Position numbers and translations under genes: made by a program. Shown one piece after another: positions 1-12,143 of a stretch of DNA of 64,000 nt. Each line of letters opens with the position of its first letter. The stretch's first letter is position 1. The notes beneath the pieces were generated by a model, which was not told the DNA's origin, made no database searches, and saw only the letters and a list, made by a program, of their open reading frames with translations. Source of the DNA: Mesocentrotus franciscanus (lineage: Eukaryota > Echinodermata > Echinoidea > Camarodonta > Strongylocentrotidae); NCBI GenBank assembly GCA_037976565.1, contig CP137682.1:19870751-19934750 (forward strand), given 5' to 3'.

Positions 1-1002
1 GGAACTTATACTTGATATAATTAAAATGTAGATTATTGCGCAAGTGGGGACAAATGTAAATGCAAATCTTGATATCACAGAAAACTTTATTGCATCAGAA
101 TTTTGTATTTTTCATAGCATACAGATGGCAACAAAATGGCAGATGTATCAAAGATATGCATGAGTTTTGTGATTGTTTGACAATTGAAGTTACATATCTT
201 AAATGTAAAATCCAGAGAAAGAAATGTGTAGCTTTACAGGGATAAAGATTGAACCAGCCACAGAGTAGCTTTTGAGCTAATGTAGTTGGCAAGCAAATTC
301 AAATATACATATATTGTGCTTTACATACATTTTATATGAAAAATACAATTAAAGTAATTCAAGTAATACTTCTCTGTTGATTTTAAAAGATCTGAGTGCT
401 ATAATATGACATAAATCTTATTTGTCAGATCCTGCAGACAAATTTAGTCAGAAGAAAAAATGTCTTAAAGAAAAGTAAAATCTTATTTTTAGTAGGGATA
501 AAAAGTAATACGATATACAGTCAACATAAGTCGAATCTGTTAGGACCGCACAAAATAGTTTGACTTACACTGTTTGCAAAATTTGACTTAGGACTTGAGT
601 GTGAATGACACATATTTTGCATAGTTTGGTAAAAAAAAAATTGATTTTACTTGGGGAAAGTTCAGCAAGTGCAACCTCAAGTTATGTAGAGTTGACAGTA
701 TGCACATTTTTATTACCATGAATAAGGAGTTATGAAATAATAATATTGCAGTATCAGCTGTCGATTTGATCAGACCTCTTATTCTATCTGAATGACTCTT
801 CCTCAAAATTACACAAAACAATTATAACTTAGTTGGCCAGTTGTGTAAAAATGATGAATAGTCTTAGATTCATCCTTTTTTTGAGTTTCATTTCCAAGTA
901 CAGGCGCTATCCACCAAAAACAGACCACACCCGATCAAATCGCATAAGTCAATCACAGGCACAGGTGAAAGCAGTCACATAGGTAAAGGCACCTCCTAAG
1001 CA
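1..1002. other. Downstream flank / probable 3' UTR of the SAMD11-like gene
   Basis: No credible coding exon is seen here; the short open frames lack splice logic or recognisable sequence. On the minus strand an AATAAA hexamer lies at 714-709, about 290 bases past the stop codon at 1005-1003. It could be the polyadenylation signal of the gene that ends there. The assignment is by position and motif only. Confidence 0.35.
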
Positions 1003-1317
1003 CTAAACATCTTCTGTAAACACCTCACTACCTGGTTTTGTACTAGCTGTCCCAGGCGTTGATAGGCCGGGCGGGGCAGGGGTACCTGTAGATTCCTGAG
1101 GTGTCAATGATGGTGGTGGTAGCTGGGGTGTGTGAGGAGTAGGAGGGGGAGGTACAATGGTGTTGCAGTACTGACCGTCCAGCATGAAGCCAAGGCGTCG
1201 GGCAACGTGGAGTCTGATCTTAAGGGCAGGGCCTAGCTTGAGACCCATGTTGTGAAGAAGGTGATCTTCTGTAAGTACGGGGAGGATCTCACCATCTATG
1301 GCCTGCTCACGAAATAC
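1003..1317 (-). other. Terminal coding exon 11 of the SAMD11-like gene: second half of SAM and Pro-rich tail
   Basis: After acceptor TATGGTAG the exon encodes the SAM core and C-terminal helix (MGLKLGPALKIRLHVARRLG), then a Pro/Thr/Ser-rich tail of about 60 residues, and stops with TAG at 1005-1003. The SAM domain near the extreme C-terminus is as in SAMD7/SAMD11. Confidence 0.88.
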
Positions 1318-4300
1318 CTACCATAGAAAAACGAAATGGTTATAATTCAATATTTAAAAAATTAAGATTCCAGCTAAAAAGATGAATTTTATAAGATCAG
1401 CATTTTCAGAGTTCTATGCAACGAAGTATATGAACTGAAGAATTCAGAATTTATCAAAGTGACCATAGATGTCTTAGGAGAATGAAATAAATTAAATGGC
1501 ACTTTAAAATTTTTAATTTGGAGGTGGATAAATGTAATACATGTGTATATGTAAATCAATGGCATTGAAAGAGTCAAACCATTGAGGGTGCAATGGCATC
1601 ATGAGCAGGGACACCTTTCTTGGAAAATGATAAGCTAATATAACAAGGCCTCTGATGAGGGGGATGTTGTAGGGGTCTTAATACCTTCTCACCTTGTCCT
1701 TTTGCTATTTCTCTCTTTTATTTCCTCTTGTTATGTTTTCCTTCTCCATTTTCTTGCTGTAATTTGATTGGGGGAAGGGCATGTGCCTCCCTGAGTCCCT
1801 GTAGCTATGCCACTGTAACATGACAGTATTTGTTTCGATAAAATTGAGGGTATTTGCAGTGTTGTGCCTTGCTGTTTCACGAGTCATCCCTTAAATAGAA
1901 AGATTAAATGAAAACTTACCGTTTGAAATTTGATCTTTATTTTATGAGGAAGTTGAAGAGGGAGATTACGTGAGAAGCCCGCTCTAGCATGTAAGTCAAT
2001 CTTTGAAGCCGAATGGGACTACTAATCCAACAACGTTGTAATCAATAGAAAGATCTCTATAAAAGAAAAACTCGAACTTTAACCGTTTGGGAGGAAGCGG
2101 AGGGCACGTAATCTCCCTCTTCAACTTCCTCATAAAATAAAGATCAAATTTCAAACGGTAAGTTTTCATTTAATCTTTCTATTTTATTTCGTAAGTCTCG
2201 ACGGAGACTACGTGAGAATTTAAAGCCAGTAGTCCCATTCGATTCTATGAGCAATTACCTAATTGCATAAACTGGCATAGAGAAACTCTATAAACAGAAA
2301 GTAATGCTAACTTACTACTGAATATATATTATAACCTTGCTGTAGGAACACGAGTTCGTATCTTTAGACACTCTATTAATTGCTGTTAAGCACCGCATCC
2401 GTAAACTTCTTGCCCTTGCTCTCCAAAGGCCTGTCATAGAACTTTTGGAAAGTATTTTCCTTTGCCCAGCCTGCTTGAGCCAGTATGTCTTTAAGAGGTA
2501 CATCCATCCTCTTGGCAGTCGACGTGGATGCTGCGCGAGTTGAGTGTGCTTTAAACTCGGTGTTGACACCTGCGCTTCTCATCGTTAATTTTATCCAACG
2601 CGAAATTGTTTGAGAAGACGCACGATGATATGGCTTGCGATAGCAAATTAGAAGGAATCTCTCCTGACCCCTAATATCCTTGGTTCGTCGAAGATATTCT
2701 CTCAAATACCGAATGACACAAATGCGGCTATCCGCTTTATAAGCCGATACCTGAATGGAGCAACCACTACGCCCAGGTTGATTTTGCTTAAGTTTCTTGT
2801 CGAGAACACATTCCATATTCTTGTCTGTCAAATTCATCTTGTCCAAGTTCATATGGTATAATGTTTGAACTCGTTGTGCTGAAGTAAGTGCTAGAAGCAT
2901 AACCAGCTTGTGTGTCAAATCCTTAAGCGGGAGCTTGGTTGCTGGATATAGCTCCGTAAGTAGTTCAGTACAATTCCAACATCCCAAGTCTTGGTATATC
3001 TAGAAACTGGGGGCCTAAGATGAAAAACTCCCCTCATGAAACGGCTAATAGTTGTGTGCGATCCAACTGTATGAGAATCATTCTCCAGAGTTAAGAAGGA
3101 GGCCAATGCACTCCTTGCCGTGTTAATGACACTATAGCCAGCATTGCCATTATAGAACAAATCACTTAAGAATTCTAACACATTCTCAGCTTTTGTCTTG
3201 AGTTTGTTTAAATTCCTCTGCTTACAAAATGACTCCCATTTCTTTATGTACACTTTATATTGTCTTTTCGTTGAGTCCTTCCAAGATGCAGAGATGATAT
3301 CAACAGTTTTTGCGCTCAGGCCTTGTTGTCGGTAGCAGCAGCTCCAAGCCTGCAACAAAGAAGATCAAGATTAGACAAAGGATGAGAGAGGTTTGACACA
3401 GGCTGTCTGAGAAGTTTCTCACTTTTGGGTAGGAACAAAGGTTCTCCAATAATCATATCCTTCAAGAGAGGGAACCAAGCCTGTGTAGGCCAATTCGGGA
3501 CTACTAGTAAGCCTACTGCCTTATCGGCCATAATTTTTTGAATGCATTTTGGGACAAGACAGAAAGGAGGGAAGGCATAGAAATTCAGATTTCTCCAATC
3601 TAGTGTGAACGCATCCACTGCCAAGGCATGGGGATCTGGTCTCCATGAAACATAAGTAGACACCTGTGCATTAAGCCTAGAGGCAAACAGGTCTATGTCA
3701 GGGATACCGAAATGTTTAGCAATGCGTTCAAACTCCCTTTCATTGAGCATCCATTCTGTCCTATCATTGAATTTACGGGACATAGTGTCTGCTTCAACGT
3801 TATCCCGGCCCGCTAAATGTGCTGCTGTTATCCAAATGTCCCTTTCTATACACCAATTCCATATGTGTGTGGCAGCCTCATTACAATGTGGGGATTTCAC
3901 GCCCCCCATTGCATTGACATACGCTACCGCGGTGGTATTGTCAAGCCGTAAAAGGACATGCTTATGAGACATATTGGAACAGAACGATTTAAGTGCCAGG
4001 CCAGCAGCAAGAGTCTCTAAATAATTAATTTCATTACCCTTCGCTATCACTGCCTCTTGACTGTTCCACCTACCCCCCGTATGGGTGGTCATGTTAGTTG
4101 CACCCCATCCTGCCCCACTGGCGTCTGAGCGCAATTCCAAATCAGGGTTTCTACGGTTTATCGGCCGAAAAGAAGAGTCAATATGACCAATCCACCAAAG
4201 TAGTTCCCTTCTAGCTTTGTCCAAGAGTTTCATGGGCCTATCAAAGTGGCCCCTATTTAGTCTCAATGAAACTATCTTTCCTCTTTCTAGTTCGCGATAA

Positions 4301-7300
4301 TGCAAAAGCCCATATTGAGCTGCCGGAAAAGCTGCAACTAGTTTTCCTATAACCCTTGCAACTTGCCTAATGGAGGGAGTGGCATTTTCAAGTAATGCTG
4401 TACATGTTTCCTTTAGTTCTTCCTTCTTATCTGAAGGCAAGGTCACGGTCATGTCAATAGAGTTAAGCACAAACCCAAGGAATTTGATTTCTTGAACCGG
4501 TTCTATCACCGATTTAGTGGGATGAATAATGAACCCCAATTCAGAGAGCAGTTCTGAGGTAGCTGTAACCGCCTTTGTGGCCTGTCTGTGAGACCTACCG
4601 ATAATAAGGGTATCATCTAAATAGCCTAGTACAACATGGCCTGCATTGTGTAGTGAGGCAAAGGCCGGTTTCAGCAGTTTGGTGAATAGGCGAGGAGCAG
4701 AGCTAAGCCCATTTGGGAGTGCTTTATATTGCCATAACTGTCCTTCCCAGATGAAACGCAAGTATTTGCGCGACTCTGGGTGAATTGGTACTGAATAGTA
4801 TGCATCTCGGAGGTCGAGAGAAGCCATGAAACAATCTGGCGATAGCAGTAAAACTGCTGAATTAATGTTATCCATCTTGAAGTGCTGATAGGCTACGCTT
4901 TTATTCAATTCAGACAAGTCAAGAATTAGTCGAAGACCCCCACTCTTTTTGGGTCTGGTAAAGATGTTAGAGATAAATTCTCCTTGTGAATGACTACAGC
5001 GTTCTATCACATTTTTTGTCTCGAGACTCAGAAGCTCTGAGCTAATTTGTCTCGACTCTAAAGCATTACGCTTGAATGTATGAAAAGGTTTCTCCCTCGA
5101 GGGAAATCGAGCCGGATCAAACTCAATTTTGTAGCCTTGAACAGCACTCAAAATGTATGGATCATTGGAAATTGCACGCCATTTATCATGAAAAGACTTT
5201 ATTCGACCTCCGACAGGCAGTGTGTATTCACTAGAAATAGAAGAACAATTTTGACTCACCTGATCACTGGAGTCAGGTGCCTGTTTAGCGTCTGGGACTA
5301 CTTTTTCCTCCTCGGAAAGGCCTGCGTTGGCCCGTCTGGGGTGTTTGAGTGTGTGGGGCTGGTCTGCCCCTCCACGACGGGCGGCGCCCTAAAAGGCCTG
5401 TTAGTGTTCATGTTACCCGCTCCAGGGTTGTGTCTTGCTGTGTTGGAAAACCAACCAGCATCTCGGGCCTGACGTTTTGCAGCCTCTGTATATCTCCTGT
5501 AAGGATGGTAGCTGGGTTTTGGAAAATTTGCGGCACCTCTCATAACACCTGCAGCCGCCTTATGTTGGTCCTGAAGGTCTTTGACCTTTTTGCCCAGTTC
5601 ATCCCCGAACAGGAGCTTTGTGACCGGGTTAGCCGGCTTGCAAAGATGAGTATAGTTCTTATTCATGTCTGGTCTAATCATGTCTTTTCTCATGCAGTTC
5701 ATTTCAAAGTTTGCATTACAGAGGAGTGCGAGAGCATCCTGTTGCGTATCAGACATGTTGTGAGAGTCCAAGGTTTGGACGAAAGCTCCGATTCCCTTTG
5801 TCAGTGCTTTTTGAATCCGCTGAAGTTTCAAATCTCTGCTACGAGTCTCGGCGGGGAGATTCTCCCAAATTGCGGTATTCACTTTTGGAGCGTCCATCAA
5901 AATGCAATTTGCAGGGCATGGGTACTTGGTAGCTGTTTCGTCAATTGTTTTTTCCTCCAAATTATGTCCCATCAAATAAGATGCGGAGTTTGCTAGCTCT
6001 GAATCGAGCGGCTTCCCCACGCCTGTTGGCACTGCAAATTTTGCGGCGAAGGAGGGGACCGGAGCGTCGTCGCTGTCAAGCCCAAATCCAGCGGGTTCCT
6101 CACCGGGATTCCTCCGTGTTCCTCACCGGGGTTTCCCCCGTAATCGGCTTGCAGCGGCCCGCTGCTACCCGCTGCCATGTCATGATCATGGTTATCCCAA
6201 AATTCATCCGCCGTTGTGAAAACGTTGTCGCCTTCCCGCTGAAAATGCGGATTTTCTGAAGACGTAGACGTAAATGTCTGTTTGGGCAATGCATCTACCA
6301 CTTTAGTGAGGAGTCCCTCAAAGTGATTCAGCCGCTCTTTGAGCGATTCGATCTCGGGATTTGGTTCCACATGCTTTTTCTTGGAACTACATTTTTTCGG
6401 CGTAGTTAGTGAGGTAGACGCTTTTTGCTGAGTCGGCACTGTCGAGCGCTTGGGCTCAGGATGACAGGCTAGTGAAACCCCCGCACCAGGCTTGGCTGGA
6501 TGCGACGGCACGTTCTCGTTTGCTTTGCCGGGAGCACGCTCCCGCTCGGCCGAGCCCGATTTATCTCCTTCTGACATTTTCTTCTTAGAAGTAGACATGA
6601 ATTGAAAGTTGTCTAGCAGAATCAGTATAATCCAGAAAATAATCCAAATTGGAAGGGGCTAACTAAAACCCAGAAAAACTGACGAAAAATCGATAGATTG
6701 ACGAGTCGATTGTAGTTTCCTGCAATCATTGACCACGCGAGGAACGAATTGACTTACATGCTAGAGCGGGCTTCTCACGTAGTCTCCGTCGAGACTTACG
6801 AAATAAAATGCGAATTAACAAGGCCTTTGAGCGAGGGTTCCAGAGGGGTCACAAACATCTTTTCTCAGCCTTTCCCTCTCTCCTTTTCATTTTCTCTCAT
6901 TTTCTTTTCTTGCCCTTTTTGTTTCAAACGGCGGAGGGGGCACATTCCCCTCCTTTGCTACACCACTGATTCACATTCATGCTTACTGGACAGTAGTCTT
7001 CACACCCCTTCAGTGACTGCACAAAGTGTGAAACATCGGAGATGGACCATGAAGTTAGATCTGCCGGGAGAAAGACTGCGTCAGTGTTGCCAATTGAAGA
7101 ATGAAGGGAGTATGCGATCTGCCTTCTTCACCTTAAATGGGGGAGAGAGACACAAGCACTTCGTTTATGCTGTGATATAGGGTTCAATAATTTAACATTA
7201 TCATGCCAATCAAAAGAAACTGGATTCAGAAAATGCTTTTCTTCACTCCTGTACGATGTTTATTTCACACTGTCTGTCATCATCGTTGTCTCCTTTTTGA

Positions 7301-10300
7301 AGAAAAAAAAATGATAACAATCTGAAGTAATGGCAAAACCTGGGAAACTCTGTATGTAGGGGATCCTCCTAAAATTTATGGCTATAAAAGATAACAGTAA
7401 AATGCTTTTTTTTAAATGCAAGTTCATCTGGAACCTGCCGATGTTGTTGTTTTGTTGTTTTTCCTTTTGTTTTGTCTGCTTTGCTTTGTTTTTGCTATCT
7501 TCGTAAGATGATAACATACTTTCTAGAATTTACAATAAAAAACCTTGAAGAAGCGTTTGTCGATCAAGTAATCATGTCTTTTATATCGAGAAGCCATTTA
7601 GTTGGGGGCGAGTATGGTAGTAGTAGTAGTTGTTGTTGTTGTTGTTCGTGTTGTTGCTTTCGATTATTTGTTTGTATGTTTTTTGTGATTGTTTTTTTGT
7701 TTGCTGGTCTTTTGTTCATTTGCTTTTTTGTTTGTTTTACCTGTGTTAGAGCTGCTATGCGTGCTACTCGGTCTACTGCTGTATCCACTGCTAGACGAGG
7801 GAACAATCTCGGGGCGGGTTAGCTCGATCATCTTTAATGGGGTGCCAGGGGCTCGCTGTGACGGGCCTCGCGTTACCGGTGTCAGTGTGGAGGAGTGCGT
7901 TCTGCGCGAACCACCGTTTGTCGAGAGATTCAGCTCCCCGGAGCTGCCCGTGGCGTGATGGTTAGAAGAGGAGTTGGTTGTGCTGCGATGGTTGTAGACG
8001 GGCGTCGATTGATATCTATAAGGGTAAACAGAAAGGATAAATGTATACTCGGATTCTCTTTTCATATAGTTATGTTTTCACAAAAATACAATGATATACA
8101 AAGATGGGGAAAAGTTGGCAAAACTGAACATTAAAGAAAATTGATTCATGCTACATATGCCTTTGAGTCTGAAGGTTGTTAATGTTTGTGTTGCTAACGC
8201 AAAGAACAAAACATTCGTACAATAATTAATTGGCTGATGTTTCATAATTACAGCGAAGAAAACGTAATTTGCAATACCCAACACAATACGCGAGATTCTC
8301 AGATACCTCCAAACACGTTAATAAAATGACTGTTTCTATGAAACTATTTGACATTACCTTGGACGAACTGCAGCGTTGGCTTTATATTGTTGACCGGAAT
8401 AATTTGACAGAACGATGTGGGCTGACCGATGTGGATGAGCCTGCAACAGAACATCAACAATATATACGATCAGAAGTGAAGAAAGTGTGCTTGGTGGAAT
8501 TACTCTTGTGAAGAGATTTTTACAATCCCTAATCGGCAAAGTAGTTGCAATAATGATTACATCCCACTAGCTTCATGACTTTACTCAACATTTTCATTCG
8601 GTGATAGCAACGCATGCATAGACAATAGACAAGTCATTTTTTTTTTAAAGAAAAAGTTTCATTTTCTTTGGAGTTAATAACAGCTGTCAATCATAAAGTA
8701 ACGGGTAAACATGATTTAGGCTTTAAGATGAGATGCAGTTATTTGTCTCTTGCAAACACAAAAGAAATTTATACTGAACAATTGGTTGCAGTTAAAAAAA
8801 ACACATGAATGCGTAACATAATTGAGACATATTTACAAATGGAAACTACGAAAAGTAACTGAGTACAATTCAAGGTAGCTATCGGAAACATAGGGCTCAT
8901 AGTTATTACAACCACCGATAAGCTTTCTTATTAATTTCCTCGTCTATTATGTTACTTCAAGCTTTTACAAATGTGTCGACGCGCCCTTTTAGGTGGGTGG
9001 AATCCGCACTAACCTCGTCTCCGTGGTTGCCGACATCCAGATGCTGCGGTGCGGTCTGTTTGCGGGATTTCGTCTGGTGTTTCACCATCATCTGAGGCGG
9101 TTGGGAAATCAGCAACCTCGTCGGCGTGACGTTATCAGCGCTCTGCGGCGAAGCGGACGAGTTGCGGCTGAGATCTGCGGGTCCCGCTCCGTTCGTTACC
9201 GGGGTAGTGTGGTTGCTGTTTACCGATGCGGCGACCATTACGGTGGGCGCGTTGCGTCCGGTGCCATGGCTACCGTAGAAAGAGTGATGCGATCCGGTGC
9301 CGGGTGAGTTACGGTCGCCACTTGATGGGGAGTTGGAGCGGCTTGAGCTCATGTTGAGTGAACGACGAAGGTTTTCTGTGATAAAGAATATAATAATGTA
9401 CATGTAAGTCCGTTATTAGGCTCGGTGAGATTTACAAGTAAAGGTAGTGATAGCAGAGATGAAAATATGGTCTTGTCCTCCACTTTTTTTTTTTACAAAA
9501 GTTCACTCATCGTATTTACGAAGATGATTGTTTTTACGAAACCTGTATTCTTCATAAGAAAATTTAGAAGAATATTCTATACAAACGCATTTCATTTATA
9601 AAAAACATTATATCGTTTCATTATCAGCATTCTTTGAGGTTGTTTTGGCGGGTCCTCGTTTACACACAATTATAAAACTTTCTAGTTGGTACCTTTACAT
9701 GACACGGTAAACATTACGAGAACAATATTCATTCTATACAGGAACAACATGCTCATTTTGAAACGCAACTTAAAACCCACCTATATTTTGAGGCTCCGGC
9801 GAGTTCGCGGCCTCGAATATCTTCCGTTGCTGCTCGTCATAGATATCATCGTCCCTAGGCGAGACGCTCCGTGGTCGCTTGACCAGGGCGAGTCCACACG
9901 GCATCGACGACGGGCTTGACCCCGTCGGACTCGCGTTGTCTACGCCTAGAGATCGTTTACGACCGTTGTCGTAGACGTGGTGGTGATTGCCATTGGAGTA
10001 GCCATTGCTGTTGCTGTGTTGGAGCTGGTCGATGATTTCGTTGAGGTGACCACCCTCACCATCTGGACTACAAATCGGAAAATAATCAAATGATACAAAT
10101 ATTTTTCAATTATTATCCTGCAGATGATCGCATGGTGTGCAACTGTAGATCTACTTTAAGCCAATCAGAATCGTTAGACCATTCGTTTGATTGATTGATT
10201 GATTATTCATTTTAGACGGGTTGAAGTTTTATCGCAAGTAAAGCTTCATATGAAAGAAACCCCAGGTGCAGTGGCTCCTGCGGACCCCCCCCCTACTTGA

Positions 10301-12093
10301 AGGCTAAGGGGTAAGAATAAAAGCAAATTCCAATGAGGCTACAGCACGAGCGACTGCGATAAGATACGTTACCCCCTCCCCCTGGGTACTTCACATGAGG
10401 TCATTTTTATTTTAAAATGTTATATATATTGTAGAAGAATTTTTGTAAAAGATTTTCATTTTGATTCGGTCATATAAAATAGCTGTTGGGGTGATTTTAG
10501 TGGTAATTACCAATTTAAACGATAATCCTATTTGCAAAATACATTATCAATTGCTGCATTTTGCTGTTTAACAGAGATTTACAAAATTCTTTTTGAACAA
10601 TCCTTTTTGGCAGGGGGTTAATATTGTCTGCATAAGTTGCTGCTATATCAGATAAACATCTGACACATCTTAATCATCAAGGGCATTTTTATCTGTATGA
10701 CGCTGTCATCCTAAATTCGTAACGAAAAATGACTTATCAATCATAATTTTTCTTTATCACGTACATAAAATTCCACGTAGTTGAGTATAATGTGATTGAA
10801 CAATCACATCATGATTTCATTGTCATCATTATTGAAGGCGGAAATAACCGCCTTTTAACGAAACGCTCAATAAATGTCATCTAAATTGATTTCATCTGGT
10901 AAGTGTCTCTAGAAACTGCCATTCTATTGCACCCCATCACGCAGCCTTCGCCCCTTCCCTAACATCCTGCCATACTGTAAAGAAAGAGAAGTGAGACCCT
11001 TTTATCATTTTCCATGACGGTAATGGGGATTTCCGTTTGAACTGATTTATACAGGAATTGATAATTTCAGATGACTCCAACAAGAGAGAGATGGGAACGT
11101 TTACCAGTTAAGAAAGCCGAGATCGACCGCGCACAGCATGAAACAGAAGTTTAATTAGCTAAGGAATCGCATATTCATTTGTGATTTGTCGGGACGCATT
11201 ATGGGACTTCTTTTATGATAATTGCGGGTTCTAAACTAAATTAACTCGATCCAAAAACATGCTATAGTAGCTCAAGTCAATAGTAGTTTATAGATGATGT
11301 TGAATTCACAGTAGTGATAACAATGGGTTTTAAAAGTTGTGAAGTTGTGAAGTTGTGAAGTTGTGAAACTTATTATCACAAGATTTTGTCAAACAGCAAC
11401 GTAGATTGATGAACAACATATAAATATTAAAAGTAACATCAACAGAAAAAGAGGTCGTTCTAAGTATCTAGAAGTAGATGTACGTGCAAGTAGAAGCAGA
11501 AGCAGAATTAGAAGAAGATGAAGTACAAGTACAAGTAGAAGTAGGAAAGAAGAGTAGATTTGAAGTAGAAGACAAAGTATAGAAGTAGAAGGAGAAGTAG
11601 TAAATTTAAAAGTAGAAGTAGACGAACACATGGTTTTATGTATGAATTACCGTCTTCACATTAGTGCCGGGCTGGGATTCGAACCCTCAACCCTTGGATT
11701 GAGATTCAAGTGAATGAACCATTGTACCACGACACCTCCATGGTAACGTAGTAATATCAAGACAGTATCTACCGCCAGCCGCCCACCCCCCTCAAAAAAT
11801 GTACAGTACGTACCCTGTTGTGCGTCGAAGTCTCGATCTGTCAACCATCGCCAACGATCCGTTCGAATTTGTCGATGACGTTGACACTGCGCTTCGTCGA
11901 TCAGCTGTTCGTAGTCCTTTCTGAAAGAGGATTATTTAGCAATTATTGATAAATTATGTTTTTGAACAAGTGAACAAGTGAACGTGTTTTGAGAACCTTG
12001 TCAAAGACTTGAAATGCTCTCTGGCGTAAAGAATCACCAACAACAAGCTACAGAATGTCGTGAAATAAATAAGCTACGATACGTTTGATGCAG

Positions 12094-12143
<50 letters not shown>

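Larger units (their letters stand above)
1893..6809 (-). mobile_element. DIRS-type tyrosine-recombinase retrotransposon with both termini
   Basis: Reading on the minus strand, the order is gag-like frame, RT/RNase H/methyltransferase-like frame, then an overlapping tyrosine recombinase, the DIRS1 order. Termini share a 34-bp inverted repeat (6781-6748 against 1967-2000). An internal complementary region at 2105-2218 is the reverse complement of the right end joined to the left end, as expected for a rolling-circle-like replication intermediate. Both ends abut an AAA/TTT trinucleotide (1893-1895; 6806-6808), and no longer target duplication is visible, in keeping with recombinase-mediated insertion. 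The copy lies in the last intron of the SAMD11-like gene, in the gene's orientation. It carries one apparent frameshift each in gag and recombinase, so it is probably not autonomous. Confidence 0.92.

Noticed and set aside
5349..5996. 215-codon plus-strand open frame
   Set aside because: Antisense to the DIRS gag-like gene, whose minus-strand frame has family motifs.
11656..11745. A tRNA gene on the minus strand
   Set aside because: The B box is perfect, but the acceptor stem does not pair and related degenerate copies exist, so a SINE head is more likely.
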